DNA from: Streptomyces sp. A1277
Lineage (GTDB): Bacteria; Actinomycetota; Actinomycetes; Streptomycetales; Streptomycetaceae
DNA: 64,000 bases
Assembly: GCF_004795015.1 (NCBI RefSeq)
Contig: NZ_SSBI01000035.1
Location: forward strand, 20,944 to 84,943
Reading direction: 5' to 3'
In this document: positions 22,974-30,948 of the stretch, in pieces
How the letters are laid out: each line of letters opens with the position of its first letter
How positions within the stretch are numbered: the first letter of the stretch is position 1
Program-made: the position numbers and the translations under genes
The notes under the pieces: generated by a model
What the model was told of the DNA's origin: nothing
Databases searched by the model: none
Seen by the model: the letters and a program-made list of their open reading frames with translations, nothing else

Positions 22974-24277
22974 GCGGTGGCCTCCGATGCGGCGCGGGCG
23001 GCGGCGGGCAGGGCGGCGGCGATGCGCTCGACGGCCTGCGTGTCGTGGGCGGTGGAGACGAACCACGACTCGAACGCGGACGGCGGGAGGTAGACACCCT
23101 GCGCCAGCATCGAGTGGAAGAACGGCGTGAAGCGGAAGGCTTCCTGCGCCTTGGCGTCCTCGTAGTCGCGGACGGGCTCGTCGGTGAAGAAGACGGAGAA
23201 CATGTTGCTCGCCGCCTGCACGGTGTGCGCGACGCCCTCCTTGGCCAGGGCGGCGCTCACCAGCCCCCGGATCTCGGCGGAGACCGCGTCGACCTTGGCG
23301 TACGCGGCGTCGTCGAGCAGCCGCAGCTGGGCCAGACCGGCGGCGGTGGCGACCGGGTTCCCGGACAGCGTGCCCGCCTGGTAGACGGGCCCGGCCGGGG
23401 CCAGGTGGGCCATCACGTCGGCGCGGCCGCCGAACGCCGCGGCCGGGAAGCCGCCGCCCATGACCTTGCCGAACGTCATGAGGTCGGGCCGCACCCCGTC
23501 GACGCCGAACCAGCCGGCCTTCGACGTACGGAACCCGGTCATCACCTCGTCGGAGATGTACAGGGCCCCGTTGGCGGCGCAGATCTCCTTGAGCCCCGCG
23601 TTGAAACCGTCCAGCGGCGGCACGACGCCCATGTTGCCCGGCGACGCCTCGGTGATCACGCACGCGATCTCGCCGGGCTGCGCGGCGAACGCGGCGCGCA
23701 CGGCCTCCAGGTCGTTGTACGGCAGCACGATCGTGTCGCCCGCCTGGGCGCCGGTGACCCCGGGCGTGTCCGGCAGCCCGAAGGTGGCCACCCCGGAACC
23801 GGCCGCGGCCAGCAGCGCGTCGACGTGGCCGTGGTAGCAGCCGGCGAACTTCACGACCTTCGCCCGGCCGGTGAAGCCGCGCGCGAGGCGGATCGCGGAC
23901 ATGGTCGCCTCGGTCCCGGACGACACCAGCCGCACCTGCTCGACCGGCTCGACGCGCGCGACGATCTCCTCGGCGAGCGCGACCTCGCCCTCGCCGGGCG
24001 TACCGAACGAGGTGCCGCGGGCGACAGCCTCCTGGACTGCGGCGATCACCTCGGGGTGGGAGTGGCCGAGAATCATCGGCCCCCACGAGCACACGAGGTC
24101 GACGTACTCACGGCCGTCGGCGTCGGTCAGGTACGGACCGGTACCGGACACCATGAACCGGGGCGTACCGCCCACGGCCCTAAATGCACGGACGGGAGAG
24201 TTCACGCCGCCGGGCGTCACGAGGGACGCGCGGTCGAAAAGCGTCTGCGAAACTGGGGCGTCATAGGGAAAGCTCAC
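22970..24277 (-). CDS. hemL: Glutamate-1-semialdehyde 2,1-aminomutase
   Basis: A PLP enzyme of about 435 residues that converts glutamate-1-semialdehyde to 5-aminolevulinate, after HemA in the C5 haem pathway. Landmarks are TPGGVNSPVRAFRAVGGTP at the N-terminus, SSGTEATMSAIRLARGFTGR, the PLP-phosphate and Asp block SDEVMTGFRTSKAGWFGVDG, and the Schiff-base Lys in MTFGKVMGGGFPAAAFGG. GTG 24277 gives the usual SFPYDAPVSQTLFDRAS start; ATG 24286 is three codons longer. It is separated by about 22 kb from hemB-hemD-hemC-hemA on the same strand. The histidine phosphatase gene follows with a 4-bp overlap. Confidence 0.95.
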   Translation of the reverse strand: MSFPYDAPVSQTLFDRASLVTPGGVNSPVRAFRAVGGTPRFMVSGTGPYLTDADGREYVDLVCSWGPMILGHSHPEVIAAVQEAVARGTSFGTPGEGEVALAEEIVARVEPVEQVRLVSSGTEATMSAIRLARGFTGRAKVVKFAGCYHGHVDALLAAAGSGVATFGLPDTPGVTGAQAGDTIVLPYNDLEAVRAAFAAQPGEIACVITEASPGNMGVVPPLDGFNAGLKEICAANGALYISDEVMTGFRTSKAGWFGVDGVRPDLMTFGKVMGGGFPAAAFGGRADVMAHLAPAGPVYQAGTLSGNPVATAAGLAQLRLLDDAAYAKVDAVSAEIRGLVSAALAKEGVAHTVQAASNMFSVFFTDEPVRDYEDAKAQEAFRFTPFFHSMLAQGVYLPPSAFESWFVSTAHDTQAVERIAAALPAAARAASEATA

Positions 24278-24578
24278 ACATGCCATGGTGTCAGAGCCAC
24301 GGACGGTCTTTGCGGACAGGTGTTTCACCGCACGCCCGTGGGGGAGGTCACTGACACGATGATCGGGTTGCACGGCGGGGGCTGTGCCTCCTAGTGAGTA
24401 GTCGGGTGGATGAGATATGCATCGCGGTGGCGGAGTGGGCGAAGGGACCGACGGCCCTGGGCCCGAGCCTGCCCGGCGGGGGCGGCACCGGCGCGAGGCC
24501 GGCCGCAAGCAGGGCGTACAGGCCGGTGAGGCGCAGACGGGCGGTGAAGCCGGGAGCAGGAGTGGTGGCCGGGTGGGG
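24278..24578. other. Divergent intergenic region before hemL
   Basis: About 300 bases between hemL (minus) and the next plus-strand gene. It must carry the hemL promoter. The plus frame is open from ATG 24417, giving a possible 54-codon N-terminal extension of the next gene, but third positions are less G/C-biased than in neighbouring genes. I see no clear repeat, hairpin or RNA gene. Confidence 0.4.
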
Positions 24579-25010
24579 GTGACCTACAAGTATTTCGGGG
24601 CTCCCGACGGGGCCACCGCCGCACGCGTGCCCATTTCCATGCGCCCCGAGGAGCTCGGCGGCGACGAGCTCGGCATGGGCGGCATGTTCACCAAGATCAA
24701 GCCGGAGACGGTGGCCGCGATGGTCCTCACCGGCATACAGGGCATACCTCTGCACAAGGTCCCCCCGCTCGAACTGGTCGTCCTGCACCCCGACTACGCG
24801 GTGGTCAAGCTCCCGATGACGGTCGTGGACCCCCTGCGCGGCGTGGGCGAGGAGTCCGTGGGCGCCGCCGCCTTCATCTGGTCCACGGTCCCGGACCGGG
24901 GCGGCCCGCGTGACGCGTTCAACGTCTACCAGCTGCTCCACGAGTGGCAGGACTTCTCCCACCGGCTGCACGACGCGGGGCATCAGGCGTACTGCCTGGT
25001 GTGGCCGTGA
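24579..25010 (+). CDS. Conserved-looking hypothetical protein
   Basis: A 143-residue cytoplasmic protein from GTG 24579, preceded by a G-rich stretch; an alternative ATG at 24417 would give 197 residues with a Gly/Arg-rich extension of weak coding character. The body starts TYKYFGAPDGATAARVPISM and includes PPLELVVLHPDYAVVKLPMT and LHEWQDFSHRLHDAGHQAY. It has no signal peptide or membrane segment. I do not recognise the family. It stands alone before a decayed gene region. Confidence 0.6.
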   Translation: MTYKYFGAPDGATAARVPISMRPEELGGDELGMGGMFTKIKPETVAAMVLTGIQGIPLHKVPPLELVVLHPDYAVVKLPMTVVDPLRGVGEESVGAAAFIWSTVPDRGGPRDAFNVYQLLHEWQDFSHRLHDAGHQAYCLVWP

Positions 25011-25133
25011 GCGGCCCCGCCGCACCCCACCGGTAGGCGGCGCCCGCTGCGCCGGAAGGCCGCATCCACCGGGCCCGGTGCCCCTCGGCGCACGGAGCTG
25101 GTCTCCAGGCGTCCGGCGAGCGGGCGGAGGCAC

Positions 25134-25573
25134 CATGCCGAGAGGGGCGGCGCCGGCCTCGATGCTGTGCGTGCCGGCGTCGGACACGGTGCGGGCCGCG
25201 CTGCTCGCGCCCGTGCTGTTCCCGGTCAGCAACCGGGCGTCGTGGGCGCTCACCCGGACCGGGCTGCCGTCCTTCTACCGGACCCGGTAGACCCGTCCCG
25301 TCTGCGCGCCCTCGGTCGAGCGGACGTACGCCGTCGCCGCGCGGGCCGCCGGGACCGCCTCGATGCCGGCGAGGAAGGGGCACGGCGGGCCCGGCCACCG
25401 GGGACACCGATGTCGCCGTGCTCCGCACCGCCACCGTCCACCTGGCGCGGCCCGTTCACCCCAGGCACCCGCGTGCGGAGGACTTCTACGCGGCGGTCCG
25501 GGACGTGGTGAGCGGCTGCCCCGAACCGGCGCCCACCTGCGCTCACGTGCGCGAAGGACATATGTCGGCCACG
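25134..25573 (+). pseudogene. Decayed gene remnant with in-frame stop and frameshift
   Basis: Coding-like protein is readable in pieces. Frame 1 gives CVPASDTVRAALLAPVLFP then a stretch ending GLPSFYRTR, broken by TAG at 25288-25290. The same frame resumes as SVERTYAVAARAAGTASMPA and then shifts near 25375-25390 to frame 2, reading ATGDTDVAVLRTATVHLARP and EDFYAAVRDVVSGCPEP. No good start is present. At least one stop and one frameshift are needed to explain it. The original family is not recognised; it may have been a secreted or lipoprotein-type protein. Confidence 0.45.
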
Positions 25574-25663
25574 CATATCCAGCCATTCATTGGCCGGAGA
25601 CTGGTCTTCAGAGGAGCGGGCAGACGTGCCGATGCAGGAGGCATCGAGCCTGAAGGAGGTGCC

Positions 25664-25924
25664 ATGGGCGACACGCTGCTGGCCCTGTCCGTCCCCGCGC
25701 TGGTCTTCGCCAGTGGTCTGTACGCGGCGGCCGATTCCTGGTGGCGGCGCGGACACCCGTCCCCGCCTTCCCCGTACACCCATCAGGCCGCCCGGCTGGC
25801 CGAGCGGGCGATGCTGGCCGACGCCGAGCGGATCGTGGACGAGGCGTACGGGACGCTCGGCGGACTCTACGACGGACCGGGCGGTTCGGCCCCGCTACGG
25901 CGGGACTTCGCGGACTCGGCCTAA
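25664..25924 (+). CDS. Small membrane-anchored hypothetical protein (86 aa)
   Basis: ATG 25664 has a strong GAAGGAGG site. The 86-residue product starts with one hydrophobic helix (LLALSVPALVFASGLYAAAD) and then a charged, mostly helical stretch (QAARLAERAMLADAERIVDE) ending GTLGGLYDGPGG. No family is recognised. It ends 11 bases before the AraC-type gene, so the two are likely co-transcribed. Confidence 0.6.
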   Translation: MGDTLLALSVPALVFASGLYAAADSWWRRGHPSPPSPYTHQAARLAERAMLADAERIVDEAYGTLGGLYDGPGGSAPLRRDFADSA

Positions 25925-25935
25925 AATCTTCCGTC

Positions 25936-26757
25936 ATGGCCGGTCACCGAGGTCCCCGGCGCGACACCCGCGGCATCGTCGACGCGCCCGAGCTGTTCGC
26001 GCACGTGCGGTTCCGGCGCCGCGAGCCGGCCCCCGCGCTGCGGCCCTACCTGGAGCACTACTGGCTGATCGACTGGGACCTCTCCCAGCCGTACGCCTCC
26101 CACCTCGTCCCGCACCCCAGCGTCAACCTCGTCTTCGAGCGGTACGCGGGCTGCGGCGACGAGGACGCGGGGTACGCGGAGGTCTCGGGCATCGGCCTGG
26201 AGCTGTTCACGCAGAAGCTGGAGGGGCGCGGGCGGGTCTGCGGGGCGCAGTTCCGGCCCGGCGGCTTCCGGCCGTTCGCCCCCGGATCACCCGTGTCGCG
26301 GTGGACCGGGCACCGGCTCCCGGCGGCCGAGGTGTTCGCGCCGCCCGCCCCGCCGTCGGCCGTGCTGGACCCGGAGGCCGAGGACGACCGGGTCGCCGCC
26401 CTCGACGCGTACCTGCTGACGCTCGGCCCCGAGCCCGACCCACGGGCCGAGCGGGCGATGGCCCTGGTGGACCTGGTGCGCACCGACCGCACGGTCCTGC
26501 GCGTGGACGCGCTCGCCCGCGCCGAGGGGGTGTCGGCTCGCTCGCTGCAACGGCTGTTCGCCGCGTACGTGGGGGTGGGCCCCAAGTGGGTCATCCTGCG
26601 CTACCGCATCCATGAGGCGCTGGAGCGCGCCGGATCGGACCCGGCCGTGGACTGGGCCGCCCTCGCCGCCGACCTCGGCTACAGCGACCAGGCCCACCTG
26701 GTCCGGGACTTCACGGCGACGATCGGCGTACCGCCCACGGCACTGGGCGCCCACTGA
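25936..26757 (+). CDS. AraC-family transcriptional regulator with DUF6597-like N-domain
   Basis: A 273-residue regulator. Residues about 20-130 form the N-terminal sensing domain often labelled DUF6597 (RPYLEHYWLIDWDLSQPYAS, then LVPHPSVNLVFE). The C-terminal two-HTH AraC domain covers about 180-270: VDALARAEGVSARSLQRLF, the linker VGVGPKWVILRYRIHEAL, then AALAADLGYSDQAHLVRDF. These final residues are the classic HTH_18 signature. ATG 25936 was chosen because the longer upstream frame overlaps the preceding gene. Targets are unknown; the adjacent GNAT gene is a possible one. Confidence 0.85.
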   Translation: MAGHRGPRRDTRGIVDAPELFAHVRFRRREPAPALRPYLEHYWLIDWDLSQPYASHLVPHPSVNLVFERYAGCGDEDAGYAEVSGIGLELFTQKLEGRGRVCGAQFRPGGFRPFAPGSPVSRWTGHRLPAAEVFAPPAPPSAVLDPEAEDDRVAALDAYLLTLGPEPDPRAERAMALVDLVRTDRTVLRVDALARAEGVSARSLQRLFAAYVGVGPKWVILRYRIHEALERAGSDPAVDWAALAADLGYSDQAHLVRDFTATIGVPPTALGAH

Positions 26758-26800
26758 CCGTCAGGGCGCGACTGTCGGTGCCCGGCCCTACAGTGCCGTC

Positions 26801-27340
26801 ATGGAGCGCACCGCAGCACCTTCCGTACGGATCGAGCCCTGGTCGGACGGCGACCTGGACCTCCTCCGCCGCGCCAACGCACCGGAGCTGATGGACCACC
26901 TCGGCGGCCCCGAGTCGGAGGACCAGCTCCTGGGGCGGCACGCCCGCTATGTCGCGCTGAGCGCGGACCGCACGGGCCGGGGCAGGATGTTCCGCATCGC
27001 GCTGACCGGCGAGGCGGAGGCCGTGGGCACCATCGGCTTCTGGGAGCGGACCTGGCGGGACCAGGAGGTCTACGAGACGGGGTGGACCGTCCTGCCGGAG
27101 TTCCAGGGGCGGGGCATCGCGTCGGCGGCGACCCGTGCGGTGGCCGCCCGGGCGCGCGCCGCGCGCAAGCACCGCTATGTGCACGCGTACCCGTCCGTGG
27201 CCAACGGCCCGTCGAACGGGGTGTGCCGCGCGGCGGGATTCACGCTGCTCGGTGAGTGCGAGATCGAGTACCCGCCGGGGCACCCGCTCCGCGCGAACGA
27301 CTGGCGCCTGGACCTGCACCCGGACGGCACGGCCGCCTGA
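26801..27340 (+). CDS. GNAT-family N-acetyltransferase
   Basis: A 179-residue acetyltransferase with motif A as WTVLPEFQGRGIASAATRAV (acetyl-CoA pyrophosphate loop QGRGIA) and motif B around YPSVANGPSNGVCRAAGF, ending in a short C-terminal strand. It resembles RimJ/RimL-like GNATs that act on small molecules or protein N-termini. ATG 26801 follows the AraC-type gene by 43 bases on the same strand and may be co-transcribed with it. The substrate is not predictable. Confidence 0.85.
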   Translation: MERTAAPSVRIEPWSDGDLDLLRRANAPELMDHLGGPESEDQLLGRHARYVALSADRTGRGRMFRIALTGEAEAVGTIGFWERTWRDQEVYETGWTVLPEFQGRGIASAATRAVAARARAARKHRYVHAYPSVANGPSNGVCRAAGFTLLGECEIEYPPGHPLRANDWRLDLHPDGTAA

Positions 27341-27439
27341 GCCGGAATCCGTTTGACGGGACCGGGCGCCCTCCCGCATATTTACCTGCGCCACGCAGAT
27401 GCTGGGTTACGCAGAAGAACTATCGAGGAGACCAGCCCC

Positions 27440-28279
27440 ATGCTCACGCTCGTCACCGGATGCCGCGGCCGCGTCGGCTCCGCGCTCACCGCCCTCCTCC
27501 ATCAGGGCGGCCACGCCGTCCGCGCCGCCTCGCGCACCCCCGCGGGGCTCTCGCTGCCGCCCGGCGTCCCGGCCGCGGCCTGCGATCTCGGCGACCCCGC
27601 CACCTTCCCCGCCGCCCTGGACGGCGTCGACTCCGTCTTCTTGTACGCCGAGCCCGCGCACATTCACGCCTTCCTCGCCGCGGCCCGGACCGCCGGGGTG
27701 CGGCACATCGTGCTGCTCTCCTCCAGCTCGGTCCTCGCGCCCGACCCGGAGTCCAACCCCGTCGCCGCCTCGCACCACGCGGTCGAACAGGCCCTGACCG
27801 CCTCGCCCCTCACCACGACCCTCCTGCGCCCCGGCGCCTTCGCGACCAACGCGTACCAGTGGTCGGGCGCCTTCCGGTCCGGGCACCCCGTCGACCTGCC
27901 TCACCCCCGCAGCGAGGGCGCCCCCATCCACGAGACCGACATCGCCGAGGCGGCCCTCGCCGCACTCACCGAACCGGCGCTCCAGGGCGCCGCGTACCAC
28001 CTCACCGGACCGGAATCCCTCAGCGCCGCCGAGCAGGTGGCGATCCTGGCCTCGGCGTCCGGCTCCCCCGCCACCGTCAACGCGGTGAGCCCGGCCGCCT
28101 GGAAGAAGGCCATGGCCCCCTTCATGCCGGAGCAGGTCGCCGACGGGCTCCTCGCCCACTGGGCGCTCACCGACGGCTCCCCGGCCGAAGTGGCCGACGG
28201 CGTCCGGAAGCTGACCGGCCGCCCGGCCCGCACGTTCGCCTCCTGGGCCGCCGAGCACGCCGCCGCCTTCCGCGCCTGA
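27440..28279 (+). CDS. NmrA-like NAD(P)H-binding SDR protein
   Basis: A 279-residue atypical SDR. The Rossmann motif is LVTGCRGRVGSAL (TGxxGxxG type) at the N-terminus, with an Arg for NADP near RAASRTPAG. There is no Tyr-x3-Lys catalytic pair in the usual place, as in NmrA/quinone-oxidoreductase-2-like redox sensors. ATG 27440 follows GAGGAG and fits the Rossmann start; the longer frame has no support. A role as a redox-sensing or quinone-reducing protein is possible. It stands as a single gene. Confidence 0.82.
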   Translation: MLTLVTGCRGRVGSALTALLHQGGHAVRAASRTPAGLSLPPGVPAAACDLGDPATFPAALDGVDSVFLYAEPAHIHAFLAAARTAGVRHIVLLSSSSVLAPDPESNPVAASHHAVEQALTASPLTTTLLRPGAFATNAYQWSGAFRSGHPVDLPHPRSEGAPIHETDIAEAALAALTEPALQGAAYHLTGPESLSAAEQVAILASASGSPATVNAVSPAAWKKAMAPFMPEQVADGLLAHWALTDGSPAEVADGVRKLTGRPARTFASWAAEHAAAFRA

Positions 28280-28344
28280 ACCGCGCGGCCCGCCCGACCC
28301 CAATCGCGTGGCCGGTGCACGGGCCCCGGTGGCATCCTGATCTG

Positions 28345-29079
28345 GTGAACGGACCGGAGATCCAACTCGAAGTCGCCCCCGAGCTCAGGCTCTTCGTGGC
28401 CCACGGGCGCCGGCAGGGGCGGACGCCGGTGACCACCGACGGCGCGTCCACGCTCGGCCACGTCGTGGAATCCCTCGGCATCCCGCTCACCGAGGCGGGC
28501 CTGTTGCTGGTCGACGGCCGCCCGGTCACCGGCGCGCACATCCCGGCGGCGGGGGAACTGGTCGAGGTGCGCCCGGTACCCCGCCCGCAGCACGTGCCGG
28601 GCGCGCCCCTGCGCTTCCTGCTCGACGTCCACCTCGGCACGCTCGCCCGCCGGCTGCGGCTGCTCGGCGTCGACGCCGCGTACGAGAGCGAGGACATCGG
28701 CGATCCGGCCCTGGCCGCGCTCTCGGCGAAGGAACGGCGCGTCCTGCTCTCCCGGGACCGGGGGCTGCTGCACCGCCGGGAGATCTGGGCGGGAGCGTAC
28801 GTGTACAGCGACCGCCCGGACGAGCAGCTGCGGGACGTGCTGGGGCGGTTCGCGCCGGTCCTCGCCCCGTGGACCCGGTGCACCGCCTGCAACGGGCGGC
28901 TGAAGGCGGCCGACAAGGACGCGGTCGGCCCGCACCTGGAGCACGGGACGCGCCGCTCGTACGACGTCTTCGCGCAGTGCGCGGAGTGCGGGCGGGTGTA
29001 CTGGCGGGGCGCGCACCACGCCCGCCTGGAGGCGATCGTCACGGAAGCGGTCCGCGACTTCGGCACCGCGCCGCGCTGA
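28345..29079 (+). CDS. Mut7-C RNase-domain protein with N-terminal ubiquitin-like fold
   Basis: A 244-residue protein. Residues about 1-85 form a small MoaD/ubiquitin-like domain (LRLFVAHGRRQGRTPV, then VVESLGIPLTEAGLLLVDGR). The rest is the Mut7-C PIN-type nuclease domain, with the acidic start FLLDVHLGTLARRLRLLGVD, the SRDRGLLHRRE block and a C-terminal zinc ribbon (CTACNGRLK, then CAECGRVYWRG). The predicted function is an RNase possibly guided by the ubiquitin-like domain. GTG 28345 is used. It is convergent with the MarR gene, 13 bases from its stop. Confidence 0.85.
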   Translation: MNGPEIQLEVAPELRLFVAHGRRQGRTPVTTDGASTLGHVVESLGIPLTEAGLLLVDGRPVTGAHIPAAGELVEVRPVPRPQHVPGAPLRFLLDVHLGTLARRLRLLGVDAAYESEDIGDPALAALSAKERRVLLSRDRGLLHRREIWAGAYVYSDRPDEQLRDVLGRFAPVLAPWTRCTACNGRLKAADKDAVGPHLEHGTRRSYDVFAQCAECGRVYWRGAHHARLEAIVTEAVRDFGTAPR

Positions 29080-29092
29080 CCGGCCGCCGAGG

Positions 29093-29590
29093 TCAGGAGC
29101 CGGCCGCCGCCCCGCCCTCCGCGCGCAGCCGCGCGATCTGCGCCGCGCTCAGCTCCACCGTCCGCCGCATGTGGGTGAGGAGCAGGGCGACCTCGTCGTC
29201 GTCGTACGCGTCGAACAGGCCGTCCCAGCCGCCGGTCAGCCGCCCCCAGACCGCGCCGAACTCCGCCATCCGCTCGGGCACGGTCGCCACGAGCACCCGC
29301 CGCCGGTCCGCCGTGTCCCGTGCGCGCGTCACGTAACCGGCCCGCTCCAGGCGGTCCACCAGCCGGGTCGCGGAGCCGGTGGTGAGCCCGGTCAGCTCGG
29401 CGACGCGCCCCGTGGTGACGGGCGCCGCCTCCAGACCGAGCAGGTTGAGGCACTGGAGATCGGTGGGGTGGAGCCCCAGCCGGTCGGCGACGGCCTGGTT
29501 GAACAGCGCGTACGCGGCCATGTAGCGCCGCGACGCGGTGGAGAGCTCGGCCAGCAGCGCACTGCGGCGGGGGGACGGCTTGGGCGGCAT
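29093..29590 (-). CDS. MarR-family transcriptional regulator
   Basis: A 165-residue winged-helix repressor. The core is LHPTDLQCLNLLGLEAAPVT, TGRVAELTGLTTGSATRLVD, and the wing AGYVTRARDTADRRRVLVA (DxRR motif). Dimerisation helices flank it. ATG 29590 gives the family start; the longer frame is not supported. It is divergent from the YnfA gene at 29773, which is the most likely target. Ligands of this family are often phenolic compounds or antibiotics. Confidence 0.85.
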   Translation of the reverse strand: MPPKPSPRRSALLAELSTASRRYMAAYALFNQAVADRLGLHPTDLQCLNLLGLEAAPVTTGRVAELTGLTTGSATRLVDRLERAGYVTRARDTADRRRVLVATVPERMAEFGAVWGRLTGGWDGLFDAYDDDEVALLLTHMRRTVELSAAQIARLRAEGGAAAGS

Positions 29591-29772
29591 GCGGAGAGTG
29601 TACGAAGCGCGGAGGCGGGGTCCGGCCCGTCGCCCGAGCCCAGAACACGTACGGGTCGCCGGTGTCGGGGGCCGGCACCCCGTGCTCGAAGATGCCAATC
29701 ATCCCGAATTGTGCGTATTCGCCCACCGGTTCGACGCGTCCGGCGGTACGCGCTCCATGGCACCCTGCTCCC

Positions 29773-30108
29773 ATGTCCGTGCTCCGCTCCACCGCCCTGT
29801 TCGTCCTCGCCGCGCTCTTCGAGATCGGCGGTGCCTGGCTCGTCTGGCAGGGCGTGCGCGAACACCGCGGCTGGGCCTGGATCGGCGCGGGGGTCATCGC
29901 GCTGGGCACGTACGGCTTCGTGGCGACGCTCCAGCCGGACGGCGAGTTCGGGCGGGTGCTCGCGGCGTACGGCGGGGTCTTCGTGGCGGGGTCGATCGCC
30001 TGGGGCATGGCTGCCGACGGCTACCGCCCGGACCGCTGGGACGTGACGGGGGCGCTGATCTGCCTGGCCGGGATGGCCGTGATCATGTACGCCCCCCGCA
30101 ACCACTGA
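29773..30108 (+). CDS. YnfA/UPF0060 family membrane protein
   Basis: A 111-residue protein with four transmembrane helices (LFVLAALFEIGGAWLVWQGV, WAWIGAGVIALGTYGFVATL, YGGVFVAGSIAWGMAADG, WDVTGALICLAGMAVIMYAP). This is the UPF0060 pattern, including E near helix 1 and the GxW motif. The family is SMR-like in topology and has been proposed to export small cations. It is divergent from the MarR gene, suggesting regulated efflux. Start ATG 29773. Confidence 0.85.
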   Translation: MSVLRSTALFVLAALFEIGGAWLVWQGVREHRGWAWIGAGVIALGTYGFVATLQPDGEFGRVLAAYGGVFVAGSIAWGMAADGYRPDRWDVTGALICLAGMAVIMYAPRNH

Positions 30109-30166
30109 CCTGCGACGGCCCTGCCTATCCTGGCCCGGTACCGATCAGCTGTCCGAGGAGCCCGTC

Positions 30167-30925
30167 ATGGCCGCATCCCCCATCGCCGTCATCACCGGAG
30201 CGAGCAGCGGCATCGGTGCCGCGACCGCCCGGCAGCTGGCGGCCGCCGGCTACCGCGTCGTGCTCACCGCCCGCCGCAAGGACCGCATCGAGGCGCTGGC
30301 CGCCGAGATCACCGAGGCGGGCCACCAGGCGGCGGCCTACACCCTGGACGTCACGGACCGCGCGGCGGTCGACGAGTTCGCCACCGCGTTCCGCAGCCTC
30401 GCCGTCCTCGTCAACAACGCGGGCGGCGCGCTCGGAGCCGACCCGGTCGCCACGGGTGACCCGGAGGACTGGCGCCGGATGTACGAGACCAACGTCATCG
30501 GCACGCTCCACGTCACCCAGGCCCTGCTTCCGGCCCTCACCGCGAGCGGCGACGGCACGGTGGTCATCCTCTCCTCGACCGCGGGCCTGTCCACCTACGA
30601 GGGCGGCGCCGGCTACGTGGCCGCCAAGCACGGCGAACACGTCCTGGCCGAGACCCTGCGCCTGGAGATCGTCGGCACCCCGGTCCGCGTCATCGAGGTC
30701 GCCCCGGGCATGGTCAAGACCGAGGAGTTCGCCAGCACCCGCTTCCGCGGCGACACCGAGAAGGCGGCCAAGGTCTACGCGGGCGTCGACGCCCCCCTGA
30801 CCGCCGACGACGTGGCCGACACGATCACCTGGGCCGTGACCCGCCCCAGCCACGTCAACATCGACCTCCTGGTGGTCCGCCCCCGCGCCCAGGCGTCCAA
30901 CTCGAAGGTCCACCGCACCGGCTGA
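30167..30925 (+). CDS. SDR-family oxidoreductase
   Basis: A 252-residue classical short-chain dehydrogenase. The cofactor motif is VITGASSGIGAATARQLA (TGxxxGIG), the NAG motif is LVNNAGGALGADP, and the catalytic residues are Ser in VVILSSTAG and Tyr-Lys in AGYVAAKHGEHV. Arg/Lys after beta 2 (TARRKDR) suggests NADP(H). It resembles YdfG-like NADP-dependent 3-hydroxy acid dehydrogenases. ATG 30167 has AGGAG upstream. Its stop lies within the bidirectional hairpin shared with rtcB. Confidence 0.87.
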   Translation: MAASPIAVITGASSGIGAATARQLAAAGYRVVLTARRKDRIEALAAEITEAGHQAAAYTLDVTDRAAVDEFATAFRSLAVLVNNAGGALGADPVATGDPEDWRRMYETNVIGTLHVTQALLPALTASGDGTVVILSSTAGLSTYEGGAGYVAAKHGEHVLAETLRLEIVGTPVRVIEVAPGMVKTEEFASTRFRGDTEKAAKVYAGVDAPLTADDVADTITWAVTRPSHVNIDLLVVRPRAQASNSKVHRTG

Positions 30926-30948
30926 GCCCCGCAGGGCCGGGCTCAGCC
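30920..30948. terminator. Bidirectional hairpin containing both stop codons
   Basis: GGCTGAGCCC (30920-30929) and GGGCTCAGCC (30939-30948) form a 10-bp perfect stem. The SDR stop TGA lies in the left arm and the rtcB stop TCA (complement) in the right arm, so the two convergent genes share it. Confidence 0.75.
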
